From JBBSJZ01 sp041751935 (lineage in GTDB: Bacteria > Planctomycetota > Planctomycetia > Pirellulales > Pirellulaceae): a DNA stretch of 64,000 nt. Location: positions 1-64,000 of the forward strand of contig JBGSIA010000209.1 of NCBI GenBank assembly GCA_041751935.1, given 5' to 3'. The position numbers and the translations under genes were made by a program. Shown piece after piece: positions 26,481 to 34,638 of this stretch. A model generated the notes under the pieces. It was not told the origin of the DNA and made no database searches. It saw nothing but the letters and a program-made list of their open reading frames with translations. Position 1 is the stretch's first letter, and every line of letters starts with the position of its first letter.

Positions 26481-28682
26481 TCAATGATTGGTGACAAACT
26501 CTTCACAGGTTAATAGTGCCCACACGAAGTCTTCGAGCAGCGCGTCCTGGCCAGCTTCGCCAACACGATCAATCTGCGTTTTCCAGTGCGTGGCCTCGCT
26601 CGCTGTTGGCGAACGATTCAACGACGAAACGTAGAATGACTCGATAGTGTGCATCGGATTGCGATGTAGCCGTGACAACGCAACGAGTCGCCCTTGGGGG
26701 TTGTTGATGCGTCCATTCAGCAGTTCGCCATTGAGTAAATGCAGCATTTGCTTCAGACCGCCAGCAGGCTCATTCGCTACGTCGCAAGTCGTATCACGAC
26801 CACATCTTCCCAAAATGTCGAGTGTTTGTGAGGGAGTTTTAGGGCTGGCAAGCGTCACGGCGCGGGTGCCCAAGGGCAAATCGCCGAAGGGCTCAGCGAC
26901 ATCCAAGACATCGGAGATCGCGTCAGCGAGAACCTCAGCCGAAAGTGGGCGTCGCATCGCGTGCGAATAAAACCGGTCGTCGTTCAAGTTCTCTGCCAGC
27001 GATAACGAACTTCGTGCATAAGTCGAACTGCTAGCGATCCATCGCAATGTCCGTTGGATGCTGTAGCCGTGTTGAACGAAGTCGTCCGCCAACGCATCGA
27101 GCAATTCTGGATGCGTGGGAGGATTCGTCGCACGAAAATCATCAACCGGATGCACCAATCCTCGACCCATCATTTGGTACCACAGTCTATTGACGATCCC
27201 CCGAGCAAAGTAGGGATTATTCGAGCCTGTCAGCCAACCGGCCAGCGATTCGCGGTGGTCGGTTACGGACGCTTGAAGCTTCGCAGTTGCTTCCCCAGGT
27301 AATCGGGCAATCGCGGGTTCAAGGGTTGCCGGATGGATGACTTCACCTCGGTCGTTGAGCTTCACGACTTGATCCATTCGTACTTTGGCAAAGATCGCTG
27401 CTAAACCGTGGTAGTCGTCTTGGGTCCAACGATCCAGCGGATGATTGTGGCAATTGGCACAGCGAAGGCGACTGCCCATAAACACTTCGCTGAACAATTC
27501 CGCTTGTTCACGTGGCCCATCGACGGTGCGATAGAAATTCGCTGGGCCGGATGTATGCGTATCGCCGCTGGCTGTCAGGAGTGAATGAGCGATAGAGTCA
27601 TAGCCCGCTTGATCGCGTATTTGCTGTGCCAACCAGTCGTGGTAGGTTTGCGTCGCTTTGGCATCGCCAGCCTTTGAGCCAACTCGCAACAGCTTCGCCA
27701 ATTGCAGTGTCCAGTATTCGACAAAGGCGTCGGTTGCGAGTAGTCGATCCACATAATTCTCGCGATTGCCCGCAAAGGTTACCTCGGACGCCACTGGCAA
27801 CCGCCCGGTCAGATCCAACGTCACTCGTCGCACCCACTGGTCATCGGAGGCCGGTGGAGAAGCTGGTAGTTTCAAACGTTGTAGACGCTGCATGACGAGA
27901 GCGTCAATCCAGTTTCCCTGCTCAACATCAGCACTCACGTCCAGATTGTCATTGAGCGGCACGATGACTTCGATCGGGATGACTTGATCCAAGTAGCGAG
28001 CGACGATCAAATGCCGACCTCGTCTCAGGGCAGTAAGCTGATGCGAACTGGGGGCAATCGTTATCGCGGAATCATCTTCAGGAGCAAAAACTGTCCATCG
28101 TGTTACGTCACGGGTTGTGGAATCGTCGTACCGTGCCGTGACGACGAGCTGAACCGATTCTTCCAGGTGCATCTCAACTATTGCTTGCGGCGATACTTCG
28201 ATGCGTCGCAGCGAACGCGTGGATCGCTGCGGTGTTCCCTGGGCAATCCAATCTCTCAGCAAGCGATACGCCTGGTCGTCTTCCTCGATCAAGTAGCCGC
28301 CTCCATGCGAGATCGCTTCGCTTGGCTTCAAAAGGATCAAGCTTTCCTCGGGACGCGAGTGATTGACACGTCGGCCTTCGAGTTGATACACGATGGCACT
28401 GAAGTCCGATTGAGGGTTACTGCCATAAAGTGACAGTTTGAACTCACCTCGACCGGCCGCTGAACCGTGGCATGACCCCGCATTGCACCCGAGTTGGGTA
28501 AAGACGGGAATAATGTCATTGGTGAAGTCGAGCTGAGAATCAGCTTGCACAGTCGTCGGCAACCACAGCACGATGAATGCGAGAACTAGCCGTGAATAAC
28601 CAAGGCTGTGGGATCGTCGACCAAGCGATGACGTTGGCTCTGGGTTAGCGTTCTCAGTTGATTGGAATTGCTTAGCGATCAT
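26481..28682 (-). CDS. DUF1549/DUF1553 protein with variant CX4CH heme-like motif
   Basis: Large secreted planctomycete protein of 733 aa of unknown function. After a basic N-terminus and a hydrophobic signal segment (VLAFIVLWLPTTVQA) comes LGCNAGSCHGSAAGRGEF, a C-x4-C-H motif (Cys66, Cys71, His72) rather than canonical C-x2-C-H. A bacterial Ig-like (BIG2) stretch follows, then the DUF1549 block (VRRVTLDLTGRLP) with a normal CANCHNHPLDRW at about 409, and the C-terminal DUF1553 block (RGIVNRLWYQMMGRGLVHPV and onward). The two Cys-His motifs make heme binding possible but unproved. It leads a two-gene unit with the WD40 protein. Confidence 0.88.
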   Translation of the reverse strand: MIAKQFQSTENANPEPTSSLGRRSHSLGYSRLVLAFIVLWLPTTVQADSQLDFTNDIIPVFTQLGCNAGSCHGSAAGRGEFKLSLYGSNPQSDFSAIVYQLEGRRVNHSRPEESLILLKPSEAISHGGGYLIEEDDQAYRLLRDWIAQGTPQRSTRSLRRIEVSPQAIVEMHLEESVQLVVTARYDDSTTRDVTRWTVFAPEDDSAITIAPSSHQLTALRRGRHLIVARYLDQVIPIEVIVPLNDNLDVSADVEQGNWIDALVMQRLQRLKLPASPPASDDQWVRRVTLDLTGRLPVASEVTFAGNRENYVDRLLATDAFVEYWTLQLAKLLRVGSKAGDAKATQTYHDWLAQQIRDQAGYDSIAHSLLTASGDTHTSGPANFYRTVDGPREQAELFSEVFMGSRLRCANCHNHPLDRWTQDDYHGLAAIFAKVRMDQVVKLNDRGEVIHPATLEPAIARLPGEATAKLQASVTDHRESLAGWLTGSNNPYFARGIVNRLWYQMMGRGLVHPVDDFRATNPPTHPELLDALADDFVQHGYSIQRTLRWIASSSTYARSSLSLAENLNDDRFYSHAMRRPLSAEVLADAISDVLDVAEPFGDLPLGTRAVTLASPKTPSQTLDILGRCGRDTTCDVANEPAGGLKQMLHLLNGELLNGRINNPQGRLVALSRLHRNPMHTIESFYVSSLNRSPTASEATHWKTQIDRVGEAGQDALLEDFVWALLTCEEFVTNH

Positions 28683-28779
28683 TTTTCACTTTCTTTCCCT
28701 CAACAAAGAGCCATCGAACTTCCTACTACCCCACTGTAGCTGCGTATGCATGCATGCCACTTTTCTTTCGGAAATTCGT

Positions 28780-29148
28780 TCAATCTTCGAGGACTGTTTT
28801 CAGCACTCGGTAGGCTTCGATGCTCTCGATGACCTCGGCTCTACCGCCCGCTTCTTCGACATGGTTCAAGATCAATAACAACTGCTCAGCATTGCCGGCT
28901 GCTGATACGGCCGCTTTCAATTGTTCAAGCTTATAAGCGGACGGTAATAGCGAACCGTTCTTGACGGAGGATTGTTTCTTCGGACGAGCCGAGTCCTTTT
29001 TTAGACTGTTCGGCGATGCAGAGGCCGCGGGCTTGCTGGCTTCTTCTTTCGCCGTCGATTCTGGACCTGTTCCTACAGTCACGTCATCTGCGGACGTGTT
29101 TGCGATCTCCGCCTTCGGGGGTTGCTTCGTCACATGAGGCTTCGCCAT
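28780..29148 (-). CDS. Small hypothetical protein
   Basis: Protein of 122 aa with no recognised family. The first 65 residues are low-complexity (Lys, Ala, Ser, Glu rich) and probably disordered. The last 55 (SAYKLEQLKAAVSAAGNAEQ onward to TVLED) are predicted helical and resemble a small helical domain. It stands alone between the DUF1549 gene and the ThiO pair on the same strand. The reading frame is supported by this bipartite, protein-like composition rather than by homology. Confidence 0.6.
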   Translation of the reverse strand: MAKPHVTKQPPKAEIANTSADDVTVGTGPESTAKEEASKPAASASPNSLKKDSARPKKQSSVKNGSLLPSAYKLEQLKAAVSAAGNAEQLLLILNHVEEAGGRAEVIESIEAYRVLKTVLED

Positions 29149-29333
29149 CAGCAGTCATTTTCCTGTGTGCGGTGTGGTGCGTTAAATGGGGCCGCGGCGA
29201 TACGCCGAAGCGAACGCTTGTAGCAAAGCGCCGTGCCAATCCTGTCGAACATTGGCGAGCTGTATGAACTTGACTGAGTTTACGCGAACGCTTGAGTAAA
29301 TTCTATCGTCGTTACCCGCATTCCTCGATTTGG

Positions 29334-30050
29334 CTACAGACGGCGAGGGCGGTACAAATCCAGTTCGGCGCGGCCCATCAGGATTGCGAATATTTTAACG
29401 ATCTCACGTCGCCCCTGAGTGAGGTCGTGCTCAGCATCACCGGTATAACTGCCGCCGATACGAAACGCGTACTCGGCGTCCTCCGGATAGTTGGCAGCGA
29501 TATCGACTAGGCGACCTGTGCAAATAACGATCGCTTCAACTCGTTGCGTGGTAAGCACTCCATCTGCGTCGCGAATTTTCAAGTCGAAGTCGGGTGGAAT
29601 TTCGCCAAAGTGCTCGTCGTCGTCTTCCGTTTCATCGCCCAGTTCATCATCTTGATCGATCGGCGCCAACGAGATCGACTCGACACGCGCATGCGTGAAA
29701 ACACATCCATCGAGCAAATCCGTTTCAGCAATCGCTTGAAGTCCCTGGTCGATCCAGTCACCAATTGTCAGTGGCAATACAAGCGGATCGCTGGTTTCGC
29801 TTTGAGTTTGGATCGCCGCGAGTGCGAGCGGAGACAAACAGCGGTCCGGCAGCATGGGTAGCGGTAGATCGCGATGTTCGCGAAGTGTCTGGCCAATCGC
29901 ACCTGCTTCGACAACGACGACTTCATAGCCGAGATAGCGTCCATACAAGGCACACTCCAGCCCGATGGGGCCAGCGCCGATGATACCGATTCGCCCCGGC
30001 GGCTCGAGTGTCATCTCATCAGCGAACTCAATTTCCGACGCGTCCTTCAT
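29334..30050 (-). CDS. FAD/NAD(P)-binding oxidoreductase-like protein
   Basis: Short flavoprotein-like product (238 aa). RIGIIGAGPIGLECALYGRY near residue 20 is a textbook dinucleotide-binding GxGxxG, ending in the acidic VVVVEAG strand. IVICTGRLVDIA near the end resembles the second ATG/CTG strand of pyridine-nucleotide oxidoreductases. An acidic insert (DDELGDETEDDDEHFGE) lies between. It is shorter than typical thioredoxin-reductase-like enzymes, and no redox CxxC is present. Its ATG overlaps the stop of the thiO-like gene in an ATGA junction, so the two are translationally coupled and probably function together. Confidence 0.7.
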   Translation of the reverse strand: MKDASEIEFADEMTLEPPGRIGIIGAGPIGLECALYGRYLGYEVVVVEAGAIGQTLREHRDLPLPMLPDRCLSPLALAAIQTQSETSDPLVLPLTIGDWIDQGLQAIAETDLLDGCVFTHARVESISLAPIDQDDELGDETEDDDEHFGEIPPDFDLKIRDADGVLTTQRVEAIVICTGRLVDIAANYPEDAEYAFRIGGSYTGDAEHDLTQGRREIVKIFAILMGRAELDLYRPRRL

Positions 30051-31207
30051 GTGCTCCCTTGAAACGTTAGTTGAATGTGTTGTTGTTTACCGACACGAAA
30101 GGGTTCTAGGTCAACGATGTTATCGACACCTAGGATTCGATTAGCGATCTCCACTGCCGTACTGCAGGACAAGTGGATACCGCTGCGGTAATGTCCCGCA
30201 GCGACAAACACATTGTCAACAAGTGGCAATGCGCCGATCATTGGAAATCCATCGAATGTCATCGGCCGCAAGCCTGACCACGACTGGACAAGTTCTGCGT
30301 GCTGGAGTTCTGGACACAACCGCACAGCAAACTGATGCAGCGATTGGAGTACTTGCGGAGTGGTCCCTAAAACGAACCCGACCTCCTCTTCGTTGGAACC
30401 CACTAACGTCAGGCCATCTTCTCGCGGAACCAAATATCGGTTGCCGATGTTGACGATACCACGAAGCGGCTGTGTCGGTGTTCGCAACAGGATCATTTGG
30501 CCGCGAATGGGAATGATGCTTTGCTGCAGATGAAAACGAGATGCAAGCTGGCCGGTCCATGCACCACCGCAGAGCACAGCAAAGTCCCCAGCAAGAACCT
30601 GTGACTCAAGTTGGACTTCGACACTTAACATTCGCGTTTGCACGTCAACAACGGGCGAGTTCTCTATCAATTCGACACCCGCGAGTCGACACGCAGCGAT
30701 GAGGGCTTTCAAATACCGTGGGCTGCGGATCTGGCATTCGTCCGGAACCCACCACGCCGATGGCAATGGCTCGCAAAGCGAGCGCTGGCGAAGCGCAGGT
30801 TCACGCTCCGCGAGTGCTTCAAGCGACACAGGCTCGCACGCGATTCGTCTGTCCGACCAATAGTCTGTCATACCAATCATGGCGGCGCGTTCGCCGGGCG
30901 TGTCCGCCAAGTACCATCCACCACAGCGGCGATATCCAGAGTCAATTCCCGTCAGCGAGAGCAGTTCATCATGCCATTGAGGAAACAGTCGATGACTCAG
31001 CCCCCGAAGTTGGTCGATAGGGTCAGTCGCCGTTTCGAGGTTCGCTGGCGGTAGAATCCCGCAAGCGGCCCAAGACGTCGCCTTGCCCAACAGGTCTCGT
31101 TCAACCAGGATGACACGGACGCCACGACGGGCCAATTCCCAGGCTGTGCATAGCCCAATGACGCCGCCCCCGATAACGATACCCGTAGTCGATTCACGAT
31201 GGATCAA
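30047..31207 (-). CDS. thiO: Glycine oxidase ThiO-like FAD oxidoreductase
   Basis: DAO-family flavoenzyme of 386 aa. ThiO oxidises glycine to the imine used in making the thiazole ring of thiamin. The FAD site GIVIGGGVIGLCTAWELARR is at the N-terminus, followed by ATSWAACGILPPA, the segment characteristic of ThiO-type oxidases. The C-terminal GLRPMTFDGFPMIGALP and AAGHYRSGIHLS blocks match the family (R-P-x-T-x-D-x-x-P and GHYRxGI). No other thiamin genes lie nearby, so another amino-acid oxidase of the DAO family remains possible. It is coupled by an ATGA overlap to the flavoprotein gene downstream. Confidence 0.82.
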   Translation of the reverse strand: MIHRESTTGIVIGGGVIGLCTAWELARRGVRVILVERDLLGKATSWAACGILPPANLETATDPIDQLRGLSHRLFPQWHDELLSLTGIDSGYRRCGGWYLADTPGERAAMIGMTDYWSDRRIACEPVSLEALAEREPALRQRSLCEPLPSAWWVPDECQIRSPRYLKALIAACRLAGVELIENSPVVDVQTRMLSVEVQLESQVLAGDFAVLCGGAWTGQLASRFHLQQSIIPIRGQMILLRTPTQPLRGIVNIGNRYLVPREDGLTLVGSNEEEVGFVLGTTPQVLQSLHQFAVRLCPELQHAELVQSWSGLRPMTFDGFPMIGALPLVDNVFVAAGHYRSGIHLSCSTAVEIANRILGVDNIVDLEPFRVGKQQHIQLTFQGST

Positions 31208-31720
31208 GGCCGTGGCTCCAATAATACGTCCAAAAAATTTCGCTAGTATCTGACGATATCAATCGTCATCAATCGTCCGAAGTGCCAGCGCCGACATTAA
31301 CAAACAGTCCACCGCCGTGTGGCACAAGCCGCCATCGGAGCCTTGATCGGACCATTATCCGTGCCAGGGTGCGACTAATATCCAAACAAATTGCCGCAAC
31401 TTGTGCTGCAATTGCTGGTTTGCTCCTGATTGCGAAGTGTTTTGTGAAGAAATCGGTTGCCCTTGTCTGACCATCGATCTGACCGTTCTCGCAGAGTAGG
31501 GAACGCCCTCGGCAAGCTCGGGAATGCGCAGTAAACACCCGCTTTCTCGCATTTAATGACTGGATCGGGCACGAAACCTGCTAGAATCTGCGATTCAGCT
31601 CACTCGCATATTTGGAAAATTTAGTTAGGATAAATCGTTCGCGCTTGTTAACGCTCGGCGGCGAAGTTGTTATCCTCTCACAACCACCTCCTACTCCTAT
31701 GAGGTCTCGGTTGGCAGCCC
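31208..31720. other. Gene-free divergent intergenic region (513 bp)
   Basis: This lies between the divergent thiO-like and kinase genes and must hold the promoters for both. Short open frames on the minus strand have no recognisable protein texture. An A/T-rich stretch around 31605-31640 is the likeliest promoter area for the kinase, but no convincing -35/-10 pair could be assigned. Confidence 0.5.
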
Positions 31721-33316
31721 ATGTCGCAGCTCACATCAGAACGTTTCCTCGAATTTGTCGCCAAAAGTGGTCTGGTTGATCCGGCCGCCGAGAAACGACT
31801 TCTGGATAAGGTCCGTGAAAAACTGGACGGTAAGCTGCCGGAGAATCCCAAGAGGCTCGCCGGCGCCTACAAAAAAGTCGGCCTGCTTACCGATTGGCAT
31901 ATCGAGAAGCTGCTGGCTGGCAAGTACAAAGGTTTTTTTCTGGGCAAGTACAAACTGCTCGGTCACATTGCTACCGGCGGAATGAGCAGTGTGTACCTTG
32001 CCGAGCACACACGGATGCACGACAAGCGGGCAATCAAGGTGCTGCCCAAGACGCGAGTCAAGGACGCGTCGTACTTGGCACGGTTCCAGCTCGAAGCGAA
32101 AGCAATCGCGTCGTTGAATCATCCCAACATCGTGCTCGCTTACGATATCGACAACGAAGGGGACGTTCACTACATCGTGATGGAGTATGTTGATGGCGTG
32201 GATTTGGCAGCGATGGTCAAACGTGATGGACCACTCGACTTTTCGGCTGCTGCAGATGTCATCATCCAAGCATCATTGGGGCTCGATCACGCTCACTCCA
32301 AGGGTGTTATTCATCGCGACGTCAAGCCCGCAAACTTGCTGTTGGATTCTCAGGGGCGAGTGCGATTACTGGATATGGGCCTTGCGTTGGTTGCTGCCGG
32401 TGACGAAGAGTCGCTTACGATCGCCAACAACGAGAACGTGCTAGGAACAGCGGACTATCTCGCGCCGGAACAGGCGATGAACAGCCACACGGTTGATCAT
32501 CGCGTCGACATTTACGGGCTCGGTTGCACTCTGTATTTCTTGCTCACAGGAAAACCGCCATTCAGTGATGGTACGCTTGCTCAACGAATCGCCAAGCATC
32601 AAACCGAGATGCCCAAGGAAATTCGATTGCTGCGTCCAGACTGCCCTGGAGAATTGGTCGGCATCTGTGTGAAGATGATTCAAAAAGATCCGGCGTATCG
32701 CTATCAAACGGCGAAGGATGTCGCCGCTGTCCTTCAACGATTTATGTCTCAGGTACCGCAGGGAAAAAAGATTGCCGCTGCCGTCACCTCGCCAGCCTTT
32801 GAGGAGTCGATTGGTGCTGACTCCTCGTCGATCTTAGTCGGTGATGACGAAAATCGTTCGACGAGTTCCATTCAGTACGACACGGTGGCTAACAAAACCG
32901 ATGATACGTTAGCTAGCAGTCGATCTGCTTTGCTGCGAAACAATGGTCTAAGTAGCAGTGACAGTGGGCGACTGGTCAGTGTCCGCGGAAAGTCTCCGAC
33001 AGCTGACTCGCTTGAGGGAAGTTTCATTGACTTGGAAGTCGAATCGGGTTATCGGCCGGGAAAAAAAGGAGCCAAGCGGTCGTCGATTCTTAGTGGTCTC
33101 GGTAGCGGCTTGACACGCGAAGCGGGCGGCTCCAACTTAGACCGGTCGGACGTTCATGGTGGTTCATCAACGAAGGTCAATCCGCATGGATCGGGACGCA
33201 ACGAAGACGATAGGTCCAGTTCGGGTTGGGACCCATTGTTGATTGGCGCCCTGCTCACCGCGTTATTTATTGTAGCGATTGCGATCGGGTTCTTCTTGGC
33301 TCGATTGACGGCGTAG
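31721..33316 (+). CDS. Ser/Thr protein kinase with C-terminal membrane anchor
   Basis: Hanks-type kinase of 531 aa. A leader of about 75 aa (LLTDWHIEKLLAGKYKGFFL) typical of planctomycete kinases precedes the catalytic domain. The domain shows GHIATGGMSSVYLAEH (about 80-95), AIKVL, HRDVKPANLLL (about 198) and APEQ. The metal-binding triad reads DMG (about 217) instead of the usual DFG, a substitution tolerated in some active kinases. A Ser/Asp-rich disordered linker of roughly 150 residues follows. The last 25 residues form one hydrophobic helix (LLIGALLTALFIVAIAIGFF), so the kinase is probably cytoplasmic and tail-anchored. The acyltransferase gene follows 76 bases downstream. Confidence 0.9.
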   Translation: MSQLTSERFLEFVAKSGLVDPAAEKRLLDKVREKLDGKLPENPKRLAGAYKKVGLLTDWHIEKLLAGKYKGFFLGKYKLLGHIATGGMSSVYLAEHTRMHDKRAIKVLPKTRVKDASYLARFQLEAKAIASLNHPNIVLAYDIDNEGDVHYIVMEYVDGVDLAAMVKRDGPLDFSAAADVIIQASLGLDHAHSKGVIHRDVKPANLLLDSQGRVRLLDMGLALVAAGDEESLTIANNENVLGTADYLAPEQAMNSHTVDHRVDIYGLGCTLYFLLTGKPPFSDGTLAQRIAKHQTEMPKEIRLLRPDCPGELVGICVKMIQKDPAYRYQTAKDVAAVLQRFMSQVPQGKKIAAAVTSPAFEESIGADSSSILVGDDENRSTSSIQYDTVANKTDDTLASSRSALLRNNGLSSSDSGRLVSVRGKSPTADSLEGSFIDLEVESGYRPGKKGAKRSSILSGLGSGLTREAGGSNLDRSDVHGGSSTKVNPHGSGRNEDDRSSSGWDPLLIGALLTALFIVAIAIGFFLARLTA

Positions 33317-33336
33317 CCTGTTTCTTGGAAATTGTT

Positions 33337-33356
33337 CCGACGGCGATCGCCGTCGG
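33337..33356. repeat. 20-bp perfect palindrome between kinase and acyltransferase genes
   Basis: CCGACGGCGATCGCCGTCGG is fully self-complementary with no loop and contains GCGATCGC. It sits 21 bases after the kinase stop and 37 bases before the acyltransferase start. It may act as a weak terminator or attenuator, or as a protein-binding site. No U-tract follows on the plus strand, which argues against a simple intrinsic terminator. Confidence 0.6.
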
Positions 33357-33392
33357 CTCTGTCTGGCTACGCTAAACGGGAAATAACTGCGG

Positions 33393-34610
33393 ATGACCGT
33401 CGTCTTCGATCGGCCCTATCAATTCATGCCACCGCACCGTGGCGACTTCTGGCCCTCGTTTATTCAGCGTTTTCGCTTGGTTGACTTCTATCTGCGGAAG
33501 AAAGAAGGAATCGTATCTCACGAGTGTCGGCATTTGGATCGACTCCGCGAATCGCTTTCGCGCGGCGATGGAATTCTGCTGGCGCCCAACCATTGCCGAT
33601 ATGCTGACCCACTCGTGTTGGGCTGGCCGGCGCGAGAAACGCAAACCCACGTGTTCGCGATGGCATCGTGGCACCTATTCAACAAAGGTGGGTTCGACGG
33701 ATTTGCAATTCGCAAAATGGGCGGTTTCAGTATCTATCGCGAAGGCACCGACCGTCAGTCGCTGGAAACCGCGATCAATATTCTCGCGGATGCTACACGC
33801 CCGTTGATTTTGTTTCCCGAAGGTACGACCAACCGTACCAACGATGTCCTCAAGCCGCTGCTCGATGGCGTCACGTTCATCGCTCGGGCCGCAGCTCGGC
33901 GGCGCGAGAAGGCTGGGGGAAAAGTCGTAATGCACCCGATTGCGATTAAGTATCTGTGCGTCGGCGATATTCATCCCTGGGCCGACAAACAGCTTGACCG
34001 CCTGGAGTCACGACTGAGCTGGGGGCCAACCAAACATCGCTCCATGACGCTCGTGGAACGATTACTGCGACTTTCCGAAGGGTTACTGGCGCTCAAGGAA
34101 ATCGAATGGACGGGAACTTCGAAACAAGGGACGTTGCCCGAACGACGCGATGCCCTGATCGAGGAACTGTTACAACAAGCCGAGCTTCGCAATTCGATTA
34201 CTCCGGCCCCAAGTGCAACGGTGCGGGATCGAGTGCGGGTGTTGCGTGCCGGTGCCGCAGCAGTTTTTTTATCGGCACCTAGCGATATCGCCCTACGTCT
34301 GCAATGCGAAGCCGACGTGCGGGCTGCGGATCTTGCTCAAGATCTGTTTTCACATCCGAACTGCTACCTGATGGCCGGTCAGGTCACGGACACACGGATT
34401 GTAGAGACGATTCAGCGTATTCAAGAAACGATCGAGGGCCGCGCCGACGCGTCGGTCCCGCTGCGCGCTGTGGTTCATGTCGATGAAGCGATCCTCGTTC
34501 CGCCAGATAAGGCACCGAGGGGCATCGAAGATCCACTCCTTGGCCAACTTCGCGAGCGACTGGTTCAGATGTTAGAACAACTTTCCAGCGAAGCTCGCCT
34601 AATCGCGTAA
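33393..34610 (+). CDS. PlsC-type phospholipid/glycerol acyltransferase
   Basis: Acyltransferase-superfamily protein of 405 aa, expected to move an acyl chain onto a lysophospholipid or related acceptor. The catalytic H-x4-D motif is in APNHCRYADPL (His67, Asp72). The second block GGFSIYREGTDRQSLETAI and the PEGT motif (FPEGTTNRTND, about 143) are intact. The 200 residues beyond the PlsC domain are not recognised and contain no membrane helix that I could see. Start at the ATG 33393 is plausible although the nearby ribosome site is weak. It follows a kinase gene on the same strand. Confidence 0.82.
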   Translation: MTVVFDRPYQFMPPHRGDFWPSFIQRFRLVDFYLRKKEGIVSHECRHLDRLRESLSRGDGILLAPNHCRYADPLVLGWPARETQTHVFAMASWHLFNKGGFDGFAIRKMGGFSIYREGTDRQSLETAINILADATRPLILFPEGTTNRTNDVLKPLLDGVTFIARAAARRREKAGGKVVMHPIAIKYLCVGDIHPWADKQLDRLESRLSWGPTKHRSMTLVERLLRLSEGLLALKEIEWTGTSKQGTLPERRDALIEELLQQAELRNSITPAPSATVRDRVRVLRAGAAAVFLSAPSDIALRLQCEADVRAADLAQDLFSHPNCYLMAGQVTDTRIVETIQRIQETIEGRADASVPLRAVVHVDEAILVPPDKAPRGIEDPLLGQLRERLVQMLEQLSSEARLIA

Positions 34611-34638
34611 CGGCGATCGAACCGAAGTGCTTGAGTTG

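Noticed and set aside
31600..31720. A specific -35/-10 promoter for the second kinase
   Set aside because: Several A/T-rich hexamers are present but none has both a good match and correct spacing, and planctomycete promoters are poorly defined.
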